Shown: piece by piece, positions 45,814 through 54,173 of the stretch
Position numbering within the stretch: position 1 is the stretch's first letter
Layout: each line of letters begins with the position of its first letter
Assembly: GCF_002995495.1 (NCBI RefSeq)
Contig: NZ_PVZV01000001.1
Span: forward strand, 1,116,001 to 1,180,000
DNA length: 64,000 bases
Direction: 5' to 3'
Source of the DNA: Actinocorallia populi
GTDB taxonomy: Bacteria > Actinomycetota > Actinomycetes > Streptosporangiales > Streptosporangiaceae
Made by a program: the position numbers and the translations under genes
The notes under the pieces: generated by a model
Told to the model about the DNA's origin: nothing
The model's input: only the letters and a program-made list of their open reading frames with translations
Database searches by the model: none

Positions 45814-46017
45814 ATGGCTTCAGGCGAGCGTCCGCTCAGCGAGGTGCGGTTCCTGACCGTCGCTGAAGTGGCATCGGTGATGAGGGTGTCCAAGATGACC
45901 GTCTACCGACTCGTTCACTCGGGGGAACTTCCGGCCATCCGGGTCGGGCGCTCCTTCCGGGTGCCGGAACAAGCTGTCCACGACTACCTGCGAGAGGCCT
46001 ACATCGAGGCCGGCTAG
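45814..46017 (+). CDS. Excisionase-type (MerR-like) HTH protein
   Basis: A 67-residue DNA-binding protein with a single winged helix: FLTVAEVASVMRVSKMTVYRLV, HSGELPAIRVGRSFRVPEQAV, HDYLREAYIEAG. This is the excisionase/BldC-like fold, a chromosomal regulator rather than a phage gene, since the same protein precedes bS22 in many actinobacteria. ATG at 45814 with AGGGCGG upstream. A hairpin follows. Confidence 0.88.
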   Translation: MASGERPLSEVRFLTVAEVASVMRVSKMTVYRLVHSGELPAIRVGRSFRVPEQAVHDYLREAYIEAG

Positions 46018-46064
46018 CCGCGGGTCGTCCAAGCCTGTCCGGACGCGTGAGCGGACGAGACGAC

Positions 46065-46088
46065 ACCGGCGGCCGAGAGGCCGCCGGT
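46065..46088 (+). terminator. Terminator of the HTH gene
   Basis: ACCGGCGGCC and its complement form a perfect 10-bp stem with a GAGA tetraloop, followed by TCTCCT. Confidence 0.8.
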
Positions 46089-46206
46089 TCTCCTCAACGT
46101 GCGAGCGGCGGTAGTGTTAGCCGTTGGGCTGCGCTGTAGCCCGTTTTCCTGCACGCCCCATGACGGTCATCTCGGCGATGGCCGGGGATCGTATGAGTGA
46201 GGTTTC

Positions 46207-46305
46207 GTGGGCTCCGTTATCAAGAAGCGTCGTAAGCGGATGGCGAAGAAGAAGCACCGCAAGCTGCTGAAGAAGACCCGCGTGCAGCGCCGTAACAAGA
46301 AGTGA
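46207..46305 (+). CDS. Small ribosomal protein bS22 (AURKAIP1/COX24-like)
   Basis: A 32-residue, extremely basic protein ([19 protein letters not shown], then [13 protein letters not shown]) that matches the actinobacterial AURKAIP1/COX24-domain protein found as bS22 in mycobacterial 30S subunits. The GTG start is followed by codons of a highly expressed gene (AAG, CGT, CGC). It is too short for most gene callers. It lies between the HTH gene terminator and the epimerase gene. Confidence 0.93.
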   Translation: MGSVIKKRRKRMAKKKHRKLLKKTRVQRRNKK

Positions 46306-46343
46306 ACACGCCGCTCGACCAGCCGTGAGGGGTGGGCCGCACA

Positions 46344-47414
46344 GTGTCCTCCACACGCGCCTCAGACCCCGGGAACCCACGGGCCGCCGCCCGTGTCGTG
46401 CTGGTCACCGGCGTGTCCCGCTTCCTCGGCGCCCGGGTCGCCCACACACTGCAGGCCGACCCGGGGATCGAGCGCGTCATCGGCGTGGACACCGTCCCGC
46501 CGACCAGGCGGCTCGGCCGCACGGAATTCGTCCGGGTGGACATCCGGACGCCGAGCATCGCCAAGGTGATCGACTCCGCGCGGGTCGACACCGTCGTGCA
46601 CCTGAACCTGGTGACCTCCCCGTCCGGACAGCGGTCCGCGACGAAGGAGATCAACGTCATCGGGGCGATGCAGCTGCTCGGCGCGTGCCAGCGCTCGCCG
46701 TACACGCGCAAGCTGGTCGTGCGCTCCTCGGCAGCGGTCTACGGCTCCTCGCCGCGCGACCCCGCGGTCTTCACCGAGGACGCCCACGCGGCGGTGCCGC
46801 CGTCCTCGGGTTACGCCAAGGACGCCCTCGAGGTCGAGGGGTACGTACGGGGGCTGCAGCGCCGCAGGTCGGACCTGACGGTGTCGGTGCTGCGGTTCGC
46901 CAACTTCCTCGGCGCGGGCGTCGACTCCCCGCTCACCCGGTACCTCCGCATGCCGGTGGTGCCGACCGTGCTGGGCTTCGACCCCCGCCTGCAGTTCCTG
47001 CACGAGGACGACGGCGTCGAGGTGCTGCGCCGGATGACCGTGGAGGACCATCCGGGCGTCTTCAACGTGGCGGGTGACGGCGTGCTGCTGCTGTCGCAGT
47101 GCCTGCGCCGGGCCGGGCGGCAGCCGCTGCCGCTGCCCGGGCCCGCCTTCGGAATGGTCGGCGACGCGGGCAAGCGGCTGGGCGGCCTGCCGGGCTTCTC
47201 CGACGAACTGCGGCGCTGGCTCACCTACGGCAGGGTCATCGACACCGCGCGGTTGGTCGAGGAGCTCTCCTGGCGGCCGAAGTACGGCTCCGAGGCCGCC
47301 TTCAGCGAGTTCCTCCAGGCCCACGGACTGGGCAACACCCTGCCGTTGGAGCTTTTCGATCTGGTGACCGGAGCCCTTCCGGGGCGGCCGGAGCGAGGGG
47401 GCGGTGTCCGGTGA
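46344..47414 (+). CDS. NAD-dependent epimerase/dehydratase-family protein
   Basis: A 356-residue extended short-chain dehydrogenase: VLVTGVSRFLGARVAHTL (a GxxxFLG nucleotide motif), VDTVVHLNLV, VVRSSAAVYGSSPRDPAVFTED, and SGYAKDALEVEG where the usual YxxxK appears as YAKDA. Tyr-x-Lys spacing is off (Y-A-K), so dehydrogenase activity is doubtful and a binding role is possible. I start at GTG 46344, 8 bases after GGGGTGG; GTG 46332 is alternative. It overlaps the acyltransferase gene. Confidence 0.8.
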   Translation: MSSTRASDPGNPRAAARVVLVTGVSRFLGARVAHTLQADPGIERVIGVDTVPPTRRLGRTEFVRVDIRTPSIAKVIDSARVDTVVHLNLVTSPSGQRSATKEINVIGAMQLLGACQRSPYTRKLVVRSSAAVYGSSPRDPAVFTEDAHAAVPPSSGYAKDALEVEGYVRGLQRRRSDLTVSVLRFANFLGAGVDSPLTRYLRMPVVPTVLGFDPRLQFLHEDDGVEVLRRMTVEDHPGVFNVAGDGVLLLSQCLRRAGRQPLPLPGPAFGMVGDAGKRLGGLPGFSDELRRWLTYGRVIDTARLVEELSWRPKYGSEAAFSEFLQAHGLGNTLPLELFDLVTGALPGRPERGGGVR

Positions 47415-48337
47415 TGGACGCGTACGGCAAGGGCGACCCGCCGGGTCCCGCCCTCGCGCAGGTCATCCCGCTGAACGTCAACCGGCCTCCCGAGCCGGAG
47501 CGCAACCCGCTGGAGCGGGCGCTCGCCGGCGGCCTGTCCTTCCTGCGGCGCAGGATCTCCGGCGAGTACGAGGTCGACGAGTTCGGGTTCGACCCCGACC
47601 TCAACGCCTCGGTGCTGCTTCCGCTGGCCCGGCTCCTGTACGACCACTGGTTCCGGGTGGAGCTGCACGGCCTGGAGAACGTCCCCGAACACGGCGGCGC
47701 GCTGCTGGTGGCCAACCACTCGGGCACCGTCCCGCTGGACGCCGTCATGCTCCAGGTCGGCCTGCACGACACGGTCGAGCGCAATCTGCGCCTGCTGGGC
47801 GCCGACCTGGTCTACCAGGTGCCGTTCCTGGCGCATCTGGCGCGCAAGTCGGGGCACACCCTGGCCTGCCCCCAGGACGCCGACAGGATGTTGCGCCAGG
47901 GGGAGCTGGTCGGGGTCTTCCCCGAGGGCTTCAAGGGCGTGGGCAAGCCCTTCGGCGAGCGCTACCGGCTGCAGCGGTTCGGCCGCGGCGGCTTCGTGGC
48001 GACCGCGCTGCGCGCCGGGGTGCCGATCATCCCGTGCTCCGTCGTGGGCGCCGAGGAGATCTACCCGAAGATCGCCGACCTGCGGCCGGTCGCCCGGCTG
48101 CTGGGCCTGCCGTACTTCCCGGTCACCCCCACCTGGCCGCTGCTGGGGCCGCTGGGGATGGTGCCGCTGCCGTCCAAGTGGATGATCCGGTTCGGCGAGC
48201 CGATCCGGCTGGAGGAGCACGGTCCCGAGCAGGCCGACGACCCGATGGTGGTGTTCGACCTCACGGACCGGATCCGCGAGACGATCCAGCACCAGCTCTA
48301 CGACCTGCTGCTGCGCCGGGGCCCGGCCTTCTTCTGA
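47414..48337 (+). CDS. PlsC-like lysophospholipid acyltransferase
   Basis: A 307-residue acyltransferase: ANHSGTVPLDAVML, GADLVYQVPFL, VGVFPEGFKGVGKPF (FPEG block), RFGRGGFVATALRAGVPIIP and the C-terminal GEPIRLEE. The catalytic block reads H-x6-D instead of the usual H-x4-D, as in the DAGAT/TMEM68-like branch, so it may acylate diacylglycerol or another lipid. The preceding epimerase-like gene is co-transcribed (overlap). Confidence 0.85.
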   Translation: MDAYGKGDPPGPALAQVIPLNVNRPPEPERNPLERALAGGLSFLRRRISGEYEVDEFGFDPDLNASVLLPLARLLYDHWFRVELHGLENVPEHGGALLVANHSGTVPLDAVMLQVGLHDTVERNLRLLGADLVYQVPFLAHLARKSGHTLACPQDADRMLRQGELVGVFPEGFKGVGKPFGERYRLQRFGRGGFVATALRAGVPIIPCSVVGAEEIYPKIADLRPVARLLGLPYFPVTPTWPLLGPLGMVPLPSKWMIRFGEPIRLEEHGPEQADDPMVVFDLTDRIRETIQHQLYDLLLRRGPAFF

Positions 48338-48378
48338 CCTGAGGCCTCTGACCTGCGGGCCCCGCCCGGCCGCCGTGC

Positions 48379-49251
48379 TCAGGCGGTGCCGCGGTAGTGG
48401 CGGCGCAGCGCCATGCCGGCGGCCACCCCGCCCGCGAGCGCGCCCGCCCCGGCGGCCGCGGGCAGCGCGATCAGCGTGACCTTGCGCCCGGTGCGGAAGT
48501 CGTGGACCGGCCAGTTGTCGGCCTTGGCACGCTCCCGCAGGTCGCCGTCGGGGTTGACCGCGTGCGGATGCCCGACCGCGGTGAGCATCGGCAGGTCGTT
48601 GTGGGAGTCGCTGTAGGCCGAGCAGTTGGCCAGTTCGAGGCCCTCCTTGAGGGCCAGGGCGCGGACCGCCTCGGCCTTGGCGGGCCCGTGCAGCAGGCTG
48701 CCCACGAGCCGGCCGGTGTAGTACCCGTCGGCGGTCTCGGCGACGGTGCCCAGCGCCCCGGTGAGGCCCAGCCGGTTGGCGATGACCCGGGCGATCTCCA
48801 CGGGGGTGGCGGTGACCAGCCAGACCTGCTGTCCGGCCTCCAGGTGGGCCAGGGCCAGGGTGCGGGTGCCCTGCCAGATCCGGTCGGCCATGACGTCGTC
48901 GTAGATCTCCTCGCAGAGCTGGACGAGCTCGTCCACGGACATGCCCGCCACGAAGGACAGGGCGGCCTCGCGGGCGCTGCCGATGTGCTCGGTGTTCTCG
49001 GTGCCGCGCAGCCGGAAGGCCGCCTGGCCCCAGGCGAACATCGCCAGGTCGCGGGTGGTGAACAGCTTGCGCTTGGCCAGGCCGCGCGCGAAGTGGTAGA
49101 TCGACGCGCCGCGGATCATCGTGTTGTCGACGTCGAAGAACGCGGCGGCCGTGGGGTCGGGGGCGGGCCACGACACCGTCTCCGCCGCTTCGGCGGCCAC
49201 CTTGCCCGCGTTGACCGGATCCGTCGCCTGCCGTTGCCAGAAGTGCCGCAT
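48379..49251 (-). CDS. HAD-IB family phosphatase with C-terminal membrane segment
   Basis: A 290-residue SerB-like haloacid dehalogenase: motif I FFDVDNTMIRG, motif II VTATPVEI, and motif III/IV SDSHNDLPML. After VHDFRTGRKV a hydrophobic Ala/Gly-rich helix forms a C-terminal membrane anchor. Proteins like this pair with PlsC-like enzymes in actinobacteria, and the convergent position beside the acyltransferase fits a phosphatidate or lysophosphatidate role (inferred). ATG at 49251. Confidence 0.88.
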   Translation of the reverse strand: MRHFWQRQATDPVNAGKVAAEAAETVSWPAPDPTAAAFFDVDNTMIRGASIYHFARGLAKRKLFTTRDLAMFAWGQAAFRLRGTENTEHIGSAREAALSFVAGMSVDELVQLCEEIYDDVMADRIWQGTRTLALAHLEAGQQVWLVTATPVEIARVIANRLGLTGALGTVAETADGYYTGRLVGSLLHGPAKAEAVRALALKEGLELANCSAYSDSHNDLPMLTAVGHPHAVNPDGDLRERAKADNWPVHDFRTGRKVTLIALPAAAGAGALAGGVAAGMALRRHYRGTA

Positions 49252-49486
49252 GTTCACGTCTTTCCTACGCTGGGCCCGGAACCGCTGACGGCGAGCCTGC
49301 TTCCCCTGATGTACAGATCTACCCGACCCCCCGGTCCCGCACAACGATCACGGCTCCGGACCGCTTCCCGCACCTCACCCTAGGTACCGCCGGGGAGGCG
49401 GGCAACGCCCTCCTGCCGGGAAATACGACGAGAAGTTGCCCTCCCAGTACGCCTCAGTGACATTCATCGGGCACCATGGGGGCGCG

Positions 49487-50836
49487 ATGGTCGAAGGAAT
49501 GCTGGCTCTGGTGGCGACCCTGGCAGCCCTAGTGGGCGCCGGGTTGCTGGTGCAGAACGCCCTGAAGGACAGCCGGATCCACCTGTGGGTCTGGGCCGCG
49601 GCCACCGGTCTGCTGGGGCTGGCGCTGGCCGCCGTCGCGATCGGGCGGTTCGCCGGCTTCAACGGCCTCACCTTCCGGACCATGGCGATCACCGGGGCGC
49701 TGCTGGCCCCGGTCTGCATCGCGGTCGGCGCGGTCGAGCTGTGCGTCAAGGCGCTGCAGGCCCGCTTCGCCGCCCGGCTGATCGCGATCTCCTACTCGCT
49801 GGTCGCGGTGGTCGTCCTCGTCTTCGACCCCCTGCCCAACGGGGCGCTGGGCGACGCGGTGCCCGACCCCGGCGACGCCTACGGGCTGCTGCCCGACGGG
49901 CTGCTGACCGGCGCGATGGTGCTGGTGATCGTCGCGCTGGCGGCCGCCGCGGTGACCACCGTGGTCCGCTCCCAGAAACGGGACAAGGAATCCTACGAGC
50001 TGATGGTCCCCTCCGCCGTGGCGGTGGGCGCGGGCCTGGTCGACCTGGTCGCCGTCGGCTACCTCCCGGGCCTGCTGAAGATCACCGGTCTGGCCACGGC
50101 CGCCGGGCTGGTCTGGTTCGCGGCCTGGCGCACCGTCGACACGGCGGACGGCGCGGACGAGGATGAGGAGTCCCGGGAGAACGACAGGCAGGGCGGGGCC
50201 CGCGAAGGCCGCGCCTCCAGGGATGCCCGTGGATCCCGCAACGAACGCCGAGACATCCAGGAGAAGGAGGCTGAGGACGAGATGGCCTACGAGCCGCCGC
50301 GTTCCCACCGCGCCCGTCCCGACACGCACGGCATGATGCGGCCCGAGCCGCCGCAGCCTCCCCAGCCCCCGCAGCCGCGGCACACCGGCTCCCGGCCGCT
50401 GCCGCCCCTGCCGCCGCAGCAGCCCGTGCCGCAGCAGGGCCCGCCCACGACGCAGCTGCCGGGCCCGGTGGTCGGCGACGACTGGTTCGCCCCGCCCCCT
50501 CCGCCGCAGCCCTCCCGGATCATGGGCCCCTACGGCCAGATGGTGGTCTACACCCTGCTGGACGGCCGGGAGCAGGCCTTCGACCGGCAGGTCAACCAGC
50601 TCATCGGCCAGGCGGTGCAGGCCGAGCCGGGCATCCTGATCTTCACCTGCCACGAGGTGGAGGGCGCGCCGACCCAGCGCATCTCCTACCAGCTCTTCCG
50701 CGACCGCGAGGCGTTCGACGAGCACCAGGGCCGCCCGTACGTGCACCGCTTCCAGGCCGAGAGCCGCACCCACGTGCTGGCCACCAACGTGATCGACCTG
50801 AAGCTGACCGGCGGCAGCCTCCCGGTGCTGCGATGA
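49487..50836 (+). CDS. Membrane protein fused to a C-terminal antibiotic-monooxygenase-like domain
   Basis: A 449-residue protein in three parts. Residues 1-230 hold about six transmembrane segments (MLALVATLAALVGAGLLV, VWAAATGLLGLALAAVAI, and others). A charged then Pro/Gln-rich linker (residues about 235-345, for example PPQPPQPPQPRHTG) is followed by a 100-residue domain YGQMVVYTLLDGREQAFDRQ...FTCHEVEGAPTQRISYQLFRDREAFDEHQ, which has the alternating pattern of the ABM/YgiN ferredoxin-like fold. It is four bases from a glutaredoxin gene and heads the Rex-heme region. Catalysis cannot be claimed. Confidence 0.78.
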   Translation: MVEGMLALVATLAALVGAGLLVQNALKDSRIHLWVWAAATGLLGLALAAVAIGRFAGFNGLTFRTMAITGALLAPVCIAVGAVELCVKALQARFAARLIAISYSLVAVVVLVFDPLPNGALGDAVPDPGDAYGLLPDGLLTGAMVLVIVALAAAAVTTVVRSQKRDKESYELMVPSAVAVGAGLVDLVAVGYLPGLLKITGLATAAGLVWFAAWRTVDTADGADEDEESRENDRQGGAREGRASRDARGSRNERRDIQEKEAEDEMAYEPPRSHRARPDTHGMMRPEPPQPPQPPQPRHTGSRPLPPLPPQQPVPQQGPPTTQLPGPVVGDDWFAPPPPPQPSRIMGPYGQMVVYTLLDGREQAFDRQVNQLIGQAVQAEPGILIFTCHEVEGAPTQRISYQLFRDREAFDEHQGRPYVHRFQAESRTHVLATNVIDLKLTGGSLPVLR

Positions 50837-51066
50837 TCACGCTGCTGTCCCGCCCCGGCTGCCACCTGTGCGACGACGCCCGCGCGGTCATCGCGCGGGT
50901 GGCCGCGGACGCCGGCGAGCCGTGGGAGGAGAAGGACATCACCCGGGACGAGCGGCTGCTGCACGAGTACCACGACCACATCCCGGTGACCCTGGTCGAC
51001 GGCAGGCAGATCGACTTCTGGCGGGTCGACGAGCAGCGGCTGCGCCGGGCGCTCGCGGAGCGGTGA
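50833..51066 (+). CDS. Glutaredoxin-like protein
   Basis: A 77-residue thioredoxin-fold protein (DUF836/NrdH-like glutaredoxin): MITLLSRPGCHLCDDARAV with a CHLC active site, EEKDITRDERL, DHIPVTLVDGRQIDFW with the cis-proline. ATG overlaps the previous stop (ATGA). Probably a disulfide reductase; partner unknown. Similar genes sit before rex in other actinomycetes. Confidence 0.9.
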   Translation: MITLLSRPGCHLCDDARAVIARVAADAGEPWEEKDITRDERLLHEYHDHIPVTLVDGRQIDFWRVDEQRLRRALAER

Positions 51067-51147
51067 CCACAGCCGGACGCCGAAAATGATGTCTCGTTTG
51101 TCACAGCTCACCCCCGCACCGGCCCGCTAGCTGGGGGATCGGCGGAG

Positions 51148-51189
51148 AACCCCGTTCACGGACTTTGTGCATTCGTTCACAACGGGGTT
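51148..51189. promoter_or_regulatory. 9-base inverted repeat around the Rex operator
   Basis: AACCCCGTT (51148-51156) and AACGGGGTT (51181-51189) are exact complements 24 bases apart. The Rex operator lies within the span but is off-centre by about 5 bases. A hairpin or a second operator is possible. Confidence 0.5.
51165..51182. promoter_or_regulatory. Rex operator (ROP) in front of rex
   Basis: TTGTGCATTCGTTCACAA matches the known 18-base consensus TTGTGAANNNNTTCACAA at all but one defined base (C for the first A). It overlaps a promoter, -35 TTGTGC and -10 TAACCT at 51189-51194 with an 18-base spacer, so Rex should repress its own operon when NADH/NAD is low. Confidence 0.8.
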
Positions 51190-51250
51190 AACCTGAGGGA
51201 AACTACGCCTCTCCCGGTGGGAGGCCGCGCAGAGAGGCCGTGCCACCGCG

Positions 51251-51952
51251 ATGAGTCCCCGGCAGACGAACGCGAGGGCCCTCAAGGACTCCGCCAAGGG
51301 GATCCCCGAGGCCACCGTGGCGCGGCTGCCCGTCTACCTGCGGGCCCTGCAGGGCCTGAAGGACCGGGGCGTCGCGACGGTCTCCTCCGAGGAGCTGGCG
51401 GCGGCCGCCGGCGTCAACTCCGCCAAGCTGCGTAAAGACCTGTCCCACCTCGGCTCGTATGGCACACGCGGAGTCGGGTACGAGGTTGAGTACCTCGTGT
51501 ACCAGATCTCACGTGAACTCGGTCTCACCCAGGACTGGGTGGTGGCCATCATCGGGGTGGGTAACCTGGGCCGGGCCCTCGCCGGTTACGGCGGGTTCGC
51601 TTCCAGGGGATTCCGGGTGGCCGGACTGCTCGACGCCGACTCCTCCATCGTCGGCGAGCGCATCTCCGGGCTCACCGTGGAGCACACAGACAAGCTGGAG
51701 ACCATCATCAAGGACCAGGGCGTGTCCATCGCCGTCATCGCGACCCCCGCGGCGGCTGCCCAGGCGGTGTGCGACCGGGTGGTCGCCGCCGGGGTCACCA
51801 GCGTGCTCAATTTCGCCCCCGTCGTCCTCACCGTCCCCGAGGGCGTCGACGTCCGCAAGGTCGACCTGTCGATCGAGCTGCAGATCCTCGCGTTCCACGA
51901 GCAGCGTAAGGCCGGCGGACCGCATGAGGAGTACATCGAGGTACATCCATGA
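51251..51952 (+). CDS. rex: Redox-sensing repressor Rex
   Basis: A 233-residue dimeric repressor that senses the NADH/NAD ratio and controls respiration and heme genes. The winged helix covers about residues 1-85 (VARLPVYLRALQGL, VNSAKLRKDLSHLGSYGTRGVGY). The Rossmann NADH domain has GVGNLGRAL at 102-110 and a conserved LNFAPVVLTVPEGV. The ATG follows a ~55-base leader and the ROP. It overlaps hemA, as in Streptomyces rex-hemACD. Confidence 0.97.
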   Translation: MSPRQTNARALKDSAKGIPEATVARLPVYLRALQGLKDRGVATVSSEELAAAAGVNSAKLRKDLSHLGSYGTRGVGYEVEYLVYQISRELGLTQDWVVAIIGVGNLGRALAGYGGFASRGFRVAGLLDADSSIVGERISGLTVEHTDKLETIIKDQGVSIAVIATPAAAAQAVCDRVVAAGVTSVLNFAPVVLTVPEGVDVRKVDLSIELQILAFHEQRKAGGPHEEYIEVHP

Positions 51953-53274
51953 GCCTGCTAGTCGTCGGTCTGAGCCACCGGTCGGCCCCCGTCGCGCTGC
52001 TGGAGCAGACGTCGATCACGGGTGACGACCTGGTCAAGCTGCTGCACGAGATCCACGACGCCGTCAGCGAGGTGATGATCGTCTCGACCTGCAACAGGGT
52101 CGAGGTGTACGCCTCGGTGGACAAGTTCCACGGCGGCGTCCAGCTGGTCTCCGAATCACTCGCCCGGCACTCGGGGGTGCCGCTGGAGGAGCTGTCCCGG
52201 CACCTGTACGTGCACTACGAGGACCGCGCGGTCCAGCACGCCTTCACCGTCGCCTGCGGCCTGGAGTCGATGGTCGTGGGCGAGGGCCAGATCCTCGGCC
52301 AGATCCGCTCGGCGTTCCGGTTGGCGCAGGCCGAGGGCACCATCGGGCGCACCCTGCATGAGGTGGTCCAGCGGGCGCTGCGCGTCGGCAAACGGGCGCA
52401 CTCGGACACCGGCATCGACCAGGCGGGCGCCTCGCTGGTCAGCGTCGGCCTCCAGGTCGCCGCGGGCCATCTGGGCGACCTGTCCCAGTCCCGCGCCCTG
52501 GTGATCGGGGCGGGCGCGATGAGCGGCCTGGCCGTGGCCACCCTGGCCCGGGCCGGCGTCGCGGAGATCACGGTCGCCAACCGCACGTACGACAAGGCCG
52601 AGCGGCTGGCCGAGTCGGCCCGCACCGTCGGCGTCCCGGCCCGCCCGCTGCGGCTGGAGGACCTCGCCGGCGAGCTCAACTCCGCCGACCTGATCGTCTC
52701 CTGCACCGGAGCCGGGCAGGTGATCGCCCGGGAGCAGCTGGTCCCCGGGCGCCGCTTCATCCTCGACCTCGCCCTGCCGCGCGACGTCGACCCCGCGGTG
52801 CGGGACGTCGAGGGCACCGGCCTGGCCTCCCTGGACGACCTGCGCACCGCCGAGGAGGCGGCGCGGGCCATCGGCCCCGAGGCGGTGGAGGCGGTCCGGC
52901 AGATCGTCGCGGACGAGGTGGCGGCCTTCCTGTCCGCCGCCCGCGCCGCCGCCGTGGCGCCGACCGTGGTCGCGCTGCGCAGCAAGGCCGCCGAGGTGGT
53001 GGACCTGGAGCTGACGCGGTTGCGCGCCAGGCTCCCCGACCTCGACCCCAAGACCGAACACGAACTCGCGATGACCGTCCGGCGGGTGGCCGACAAGCTG
53101 CTGCACGCGCCGACCGTCCGGGTCAAGGAACTCGCCGCCGCTCCCGGCGGCGACTCCTACGCCGACGCGCTGCGCGAGCTCTTCGACCTCGACCCCACGG
53201 CACCTCAGGCCGTGACCCGCGCCGACCTGCCCGCGGGCAAGGGCACGGAGCGGCAGGAACGGAGCAAGGCGTGA
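51949..53274 (+). CDS. hemA: Glutamyl-tRNA reductase
   Basis: Reduces glutamyl-tRNA to glutamate-1-semialdehyde, the first committed heme step in the C5 path. The 441-residue protein has the catalytic Cys48 in IVSTCNRVEVY, GLSHRSAPV, ESMVVGEGQILGQIRSAF, the NADPH-binding VIGAGAMSGLAVATL and the C-terminal dimerisation helices. It overlaps rex by four bases (ATGA) and so is translationally coupled and under Rex. Confidence 0.97.
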   Translation: MSLLVVGLSHRSAPVALLEQTSITGDDLVKLLHEIHDAVSEVMIVSTCNRVEVYASVDKFHGGVQLVSESLARHSGVPLEELSRHLYVHYEDRAVQHAFTVACGLESMVVGEGQILGQIRSAFRLAQAEGTIGRTLHEVVQRALRVGKRAHSDTGIDQAGASLVSVGLQVAAGHLGDLSQSRALVIGAGAMSGLAVATLARAGVAEITVANRTYDKAERLAESARTVGVPARPLRLEDLAGELNSADLIVSCTGAGQVIAREQLVPGRRFILDLALPRDVDPAVRDVEGTGLASLDDLRTAEEAARAIGPEAVEAVRQIVADEVAAFLSAARAAAVAPTVVALRSKAAEVVDLELTRLRARLPDLDPKTEHELAMTVRRVADKLLHAPTVRVKELAAAPGGDSYADALRELFDLDPTAPQAVTRADLPAGKGTERQERSKA

Positions 53275-54173
53275 GCACTCTGAAGCTGGCCACCCGCAAG
53301 AGCCTGCTGGCGATGACCCAGTCCGGGATGGTCGCCGACGCGCTGACCGCGGCCACGGGACGGCCCGTGGAACTGGTCGGCATCACCACCGAGGGCGACG
53401 TCAACAAGGCGCTGCTCGCCCAGATCGGCGGCACCGGCGTGTTCGTCAACCGGCTGCGTGAGGAGATCCTCGCCGGCTCGGTCGACTTCGCCGTGCACTC
53501 GCTGAAGGACCTGCCGACCACGCCCGCCGAGGGCATCGAGCTGGTCGCGCTGCCGCCGCGCCACGACCACCGCGACGCGCTGTGCGGCCCCGGCAAGCTG
53601 TCGGAGCTGCCCGCGGGCGCGCGGGTCGGCACCGGTTCGCCCCGCCGTGTCGCCCAGCTGCGGGCGCTGCGCCCCGACCTGGAGGTGGTGCCGATCCGCG
53701 GCAACGCCGACACCCGGCTGGCCAAGGTCTCCGACGGCGAGCTGGACGCGGTGGTGCTGGCCAACGCGGGCCTGACCCGGATCGGCCGCACCGAGCTGGT
53801 CGGCGAGCTCTTCGAGCCCGAGCAGATGCTGCCCGCGCCCGGCCAGGGCGCGCTGGCGGTGGAGTGCCGCGCCGACGACGCCGAGCTGATCGAACTGCTG
53901 CGGGTGCTGGACGACCCGGCCACCCGGGCGGCCGTCACCGCCGAGCGCGCCGTCCTGGCGGTGCTCGAGGCGGGATGTTCCGCGCCGGTGGGAGCGTTCG
54001 CACAGGTGGAGAACGAAGTACTGAGCCTGACGGCCACCGTCGTGTCGCTGGACGGCACCCGCCAGATCAGGCTCTCCGCGAGCGGCCACCCCGAACACGC
54101 CGCGGAACTGGGTCGCGAGCTCGCGGCCCGGCTCTTCGAGCAGGGGGCCGACAAGCTGATGGAGGGACCATGA
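53271..54173 (+). CDS. hemC: Hydroxymethylbilane synthase
   Basis: Polymerises four porphobilinogen units. The 300-residue protein has KLATRKSLLAMTQSGMVADAL, GVFVNRLREEIL, VDFAVHSLKDLPT, RHDHRDAL, GTGSPRRVAQLRALRPDL, IRGNADTRLAKV, and the dipyrromethane cofactor cysteine 236 in EAGCSAPVGAF. GTG start overlapping hemA by four bases. Confidence 0.97.
   Translation: MSTLKLATRKSLLAMTQSGMVADALTAATGRPVELVGITTEGDVNKALLAQIGGTGVFVNRLREEILAGSVDFAVHSLKDLPTTPAEGIELVALPPRHDHRDALCGPGKLSELPAGARVGTGSPRRVAQLRALRPDLEVVPIRGNADTRLAKVSDGELDAVVLANAGLTRIGRTELVGELFEPEQMLPAPGQGALAVECRADDAELIELLRVLDDPATRAAVTAERAVLAVLEAGCSAPVGAFAQVENEVLSLTATVVSLDGTRQIRLSASGHPEHAAELGRELAARLFEQGADKLMEGP

Noticed and set aside
45814-46017. 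Phage excisionase interpretation of the HTH gene
   Set aside because: No integrase, att repeat or phage gene is nearby, and this protein regularly precedes bS22 in actinobacterial chromosomes.
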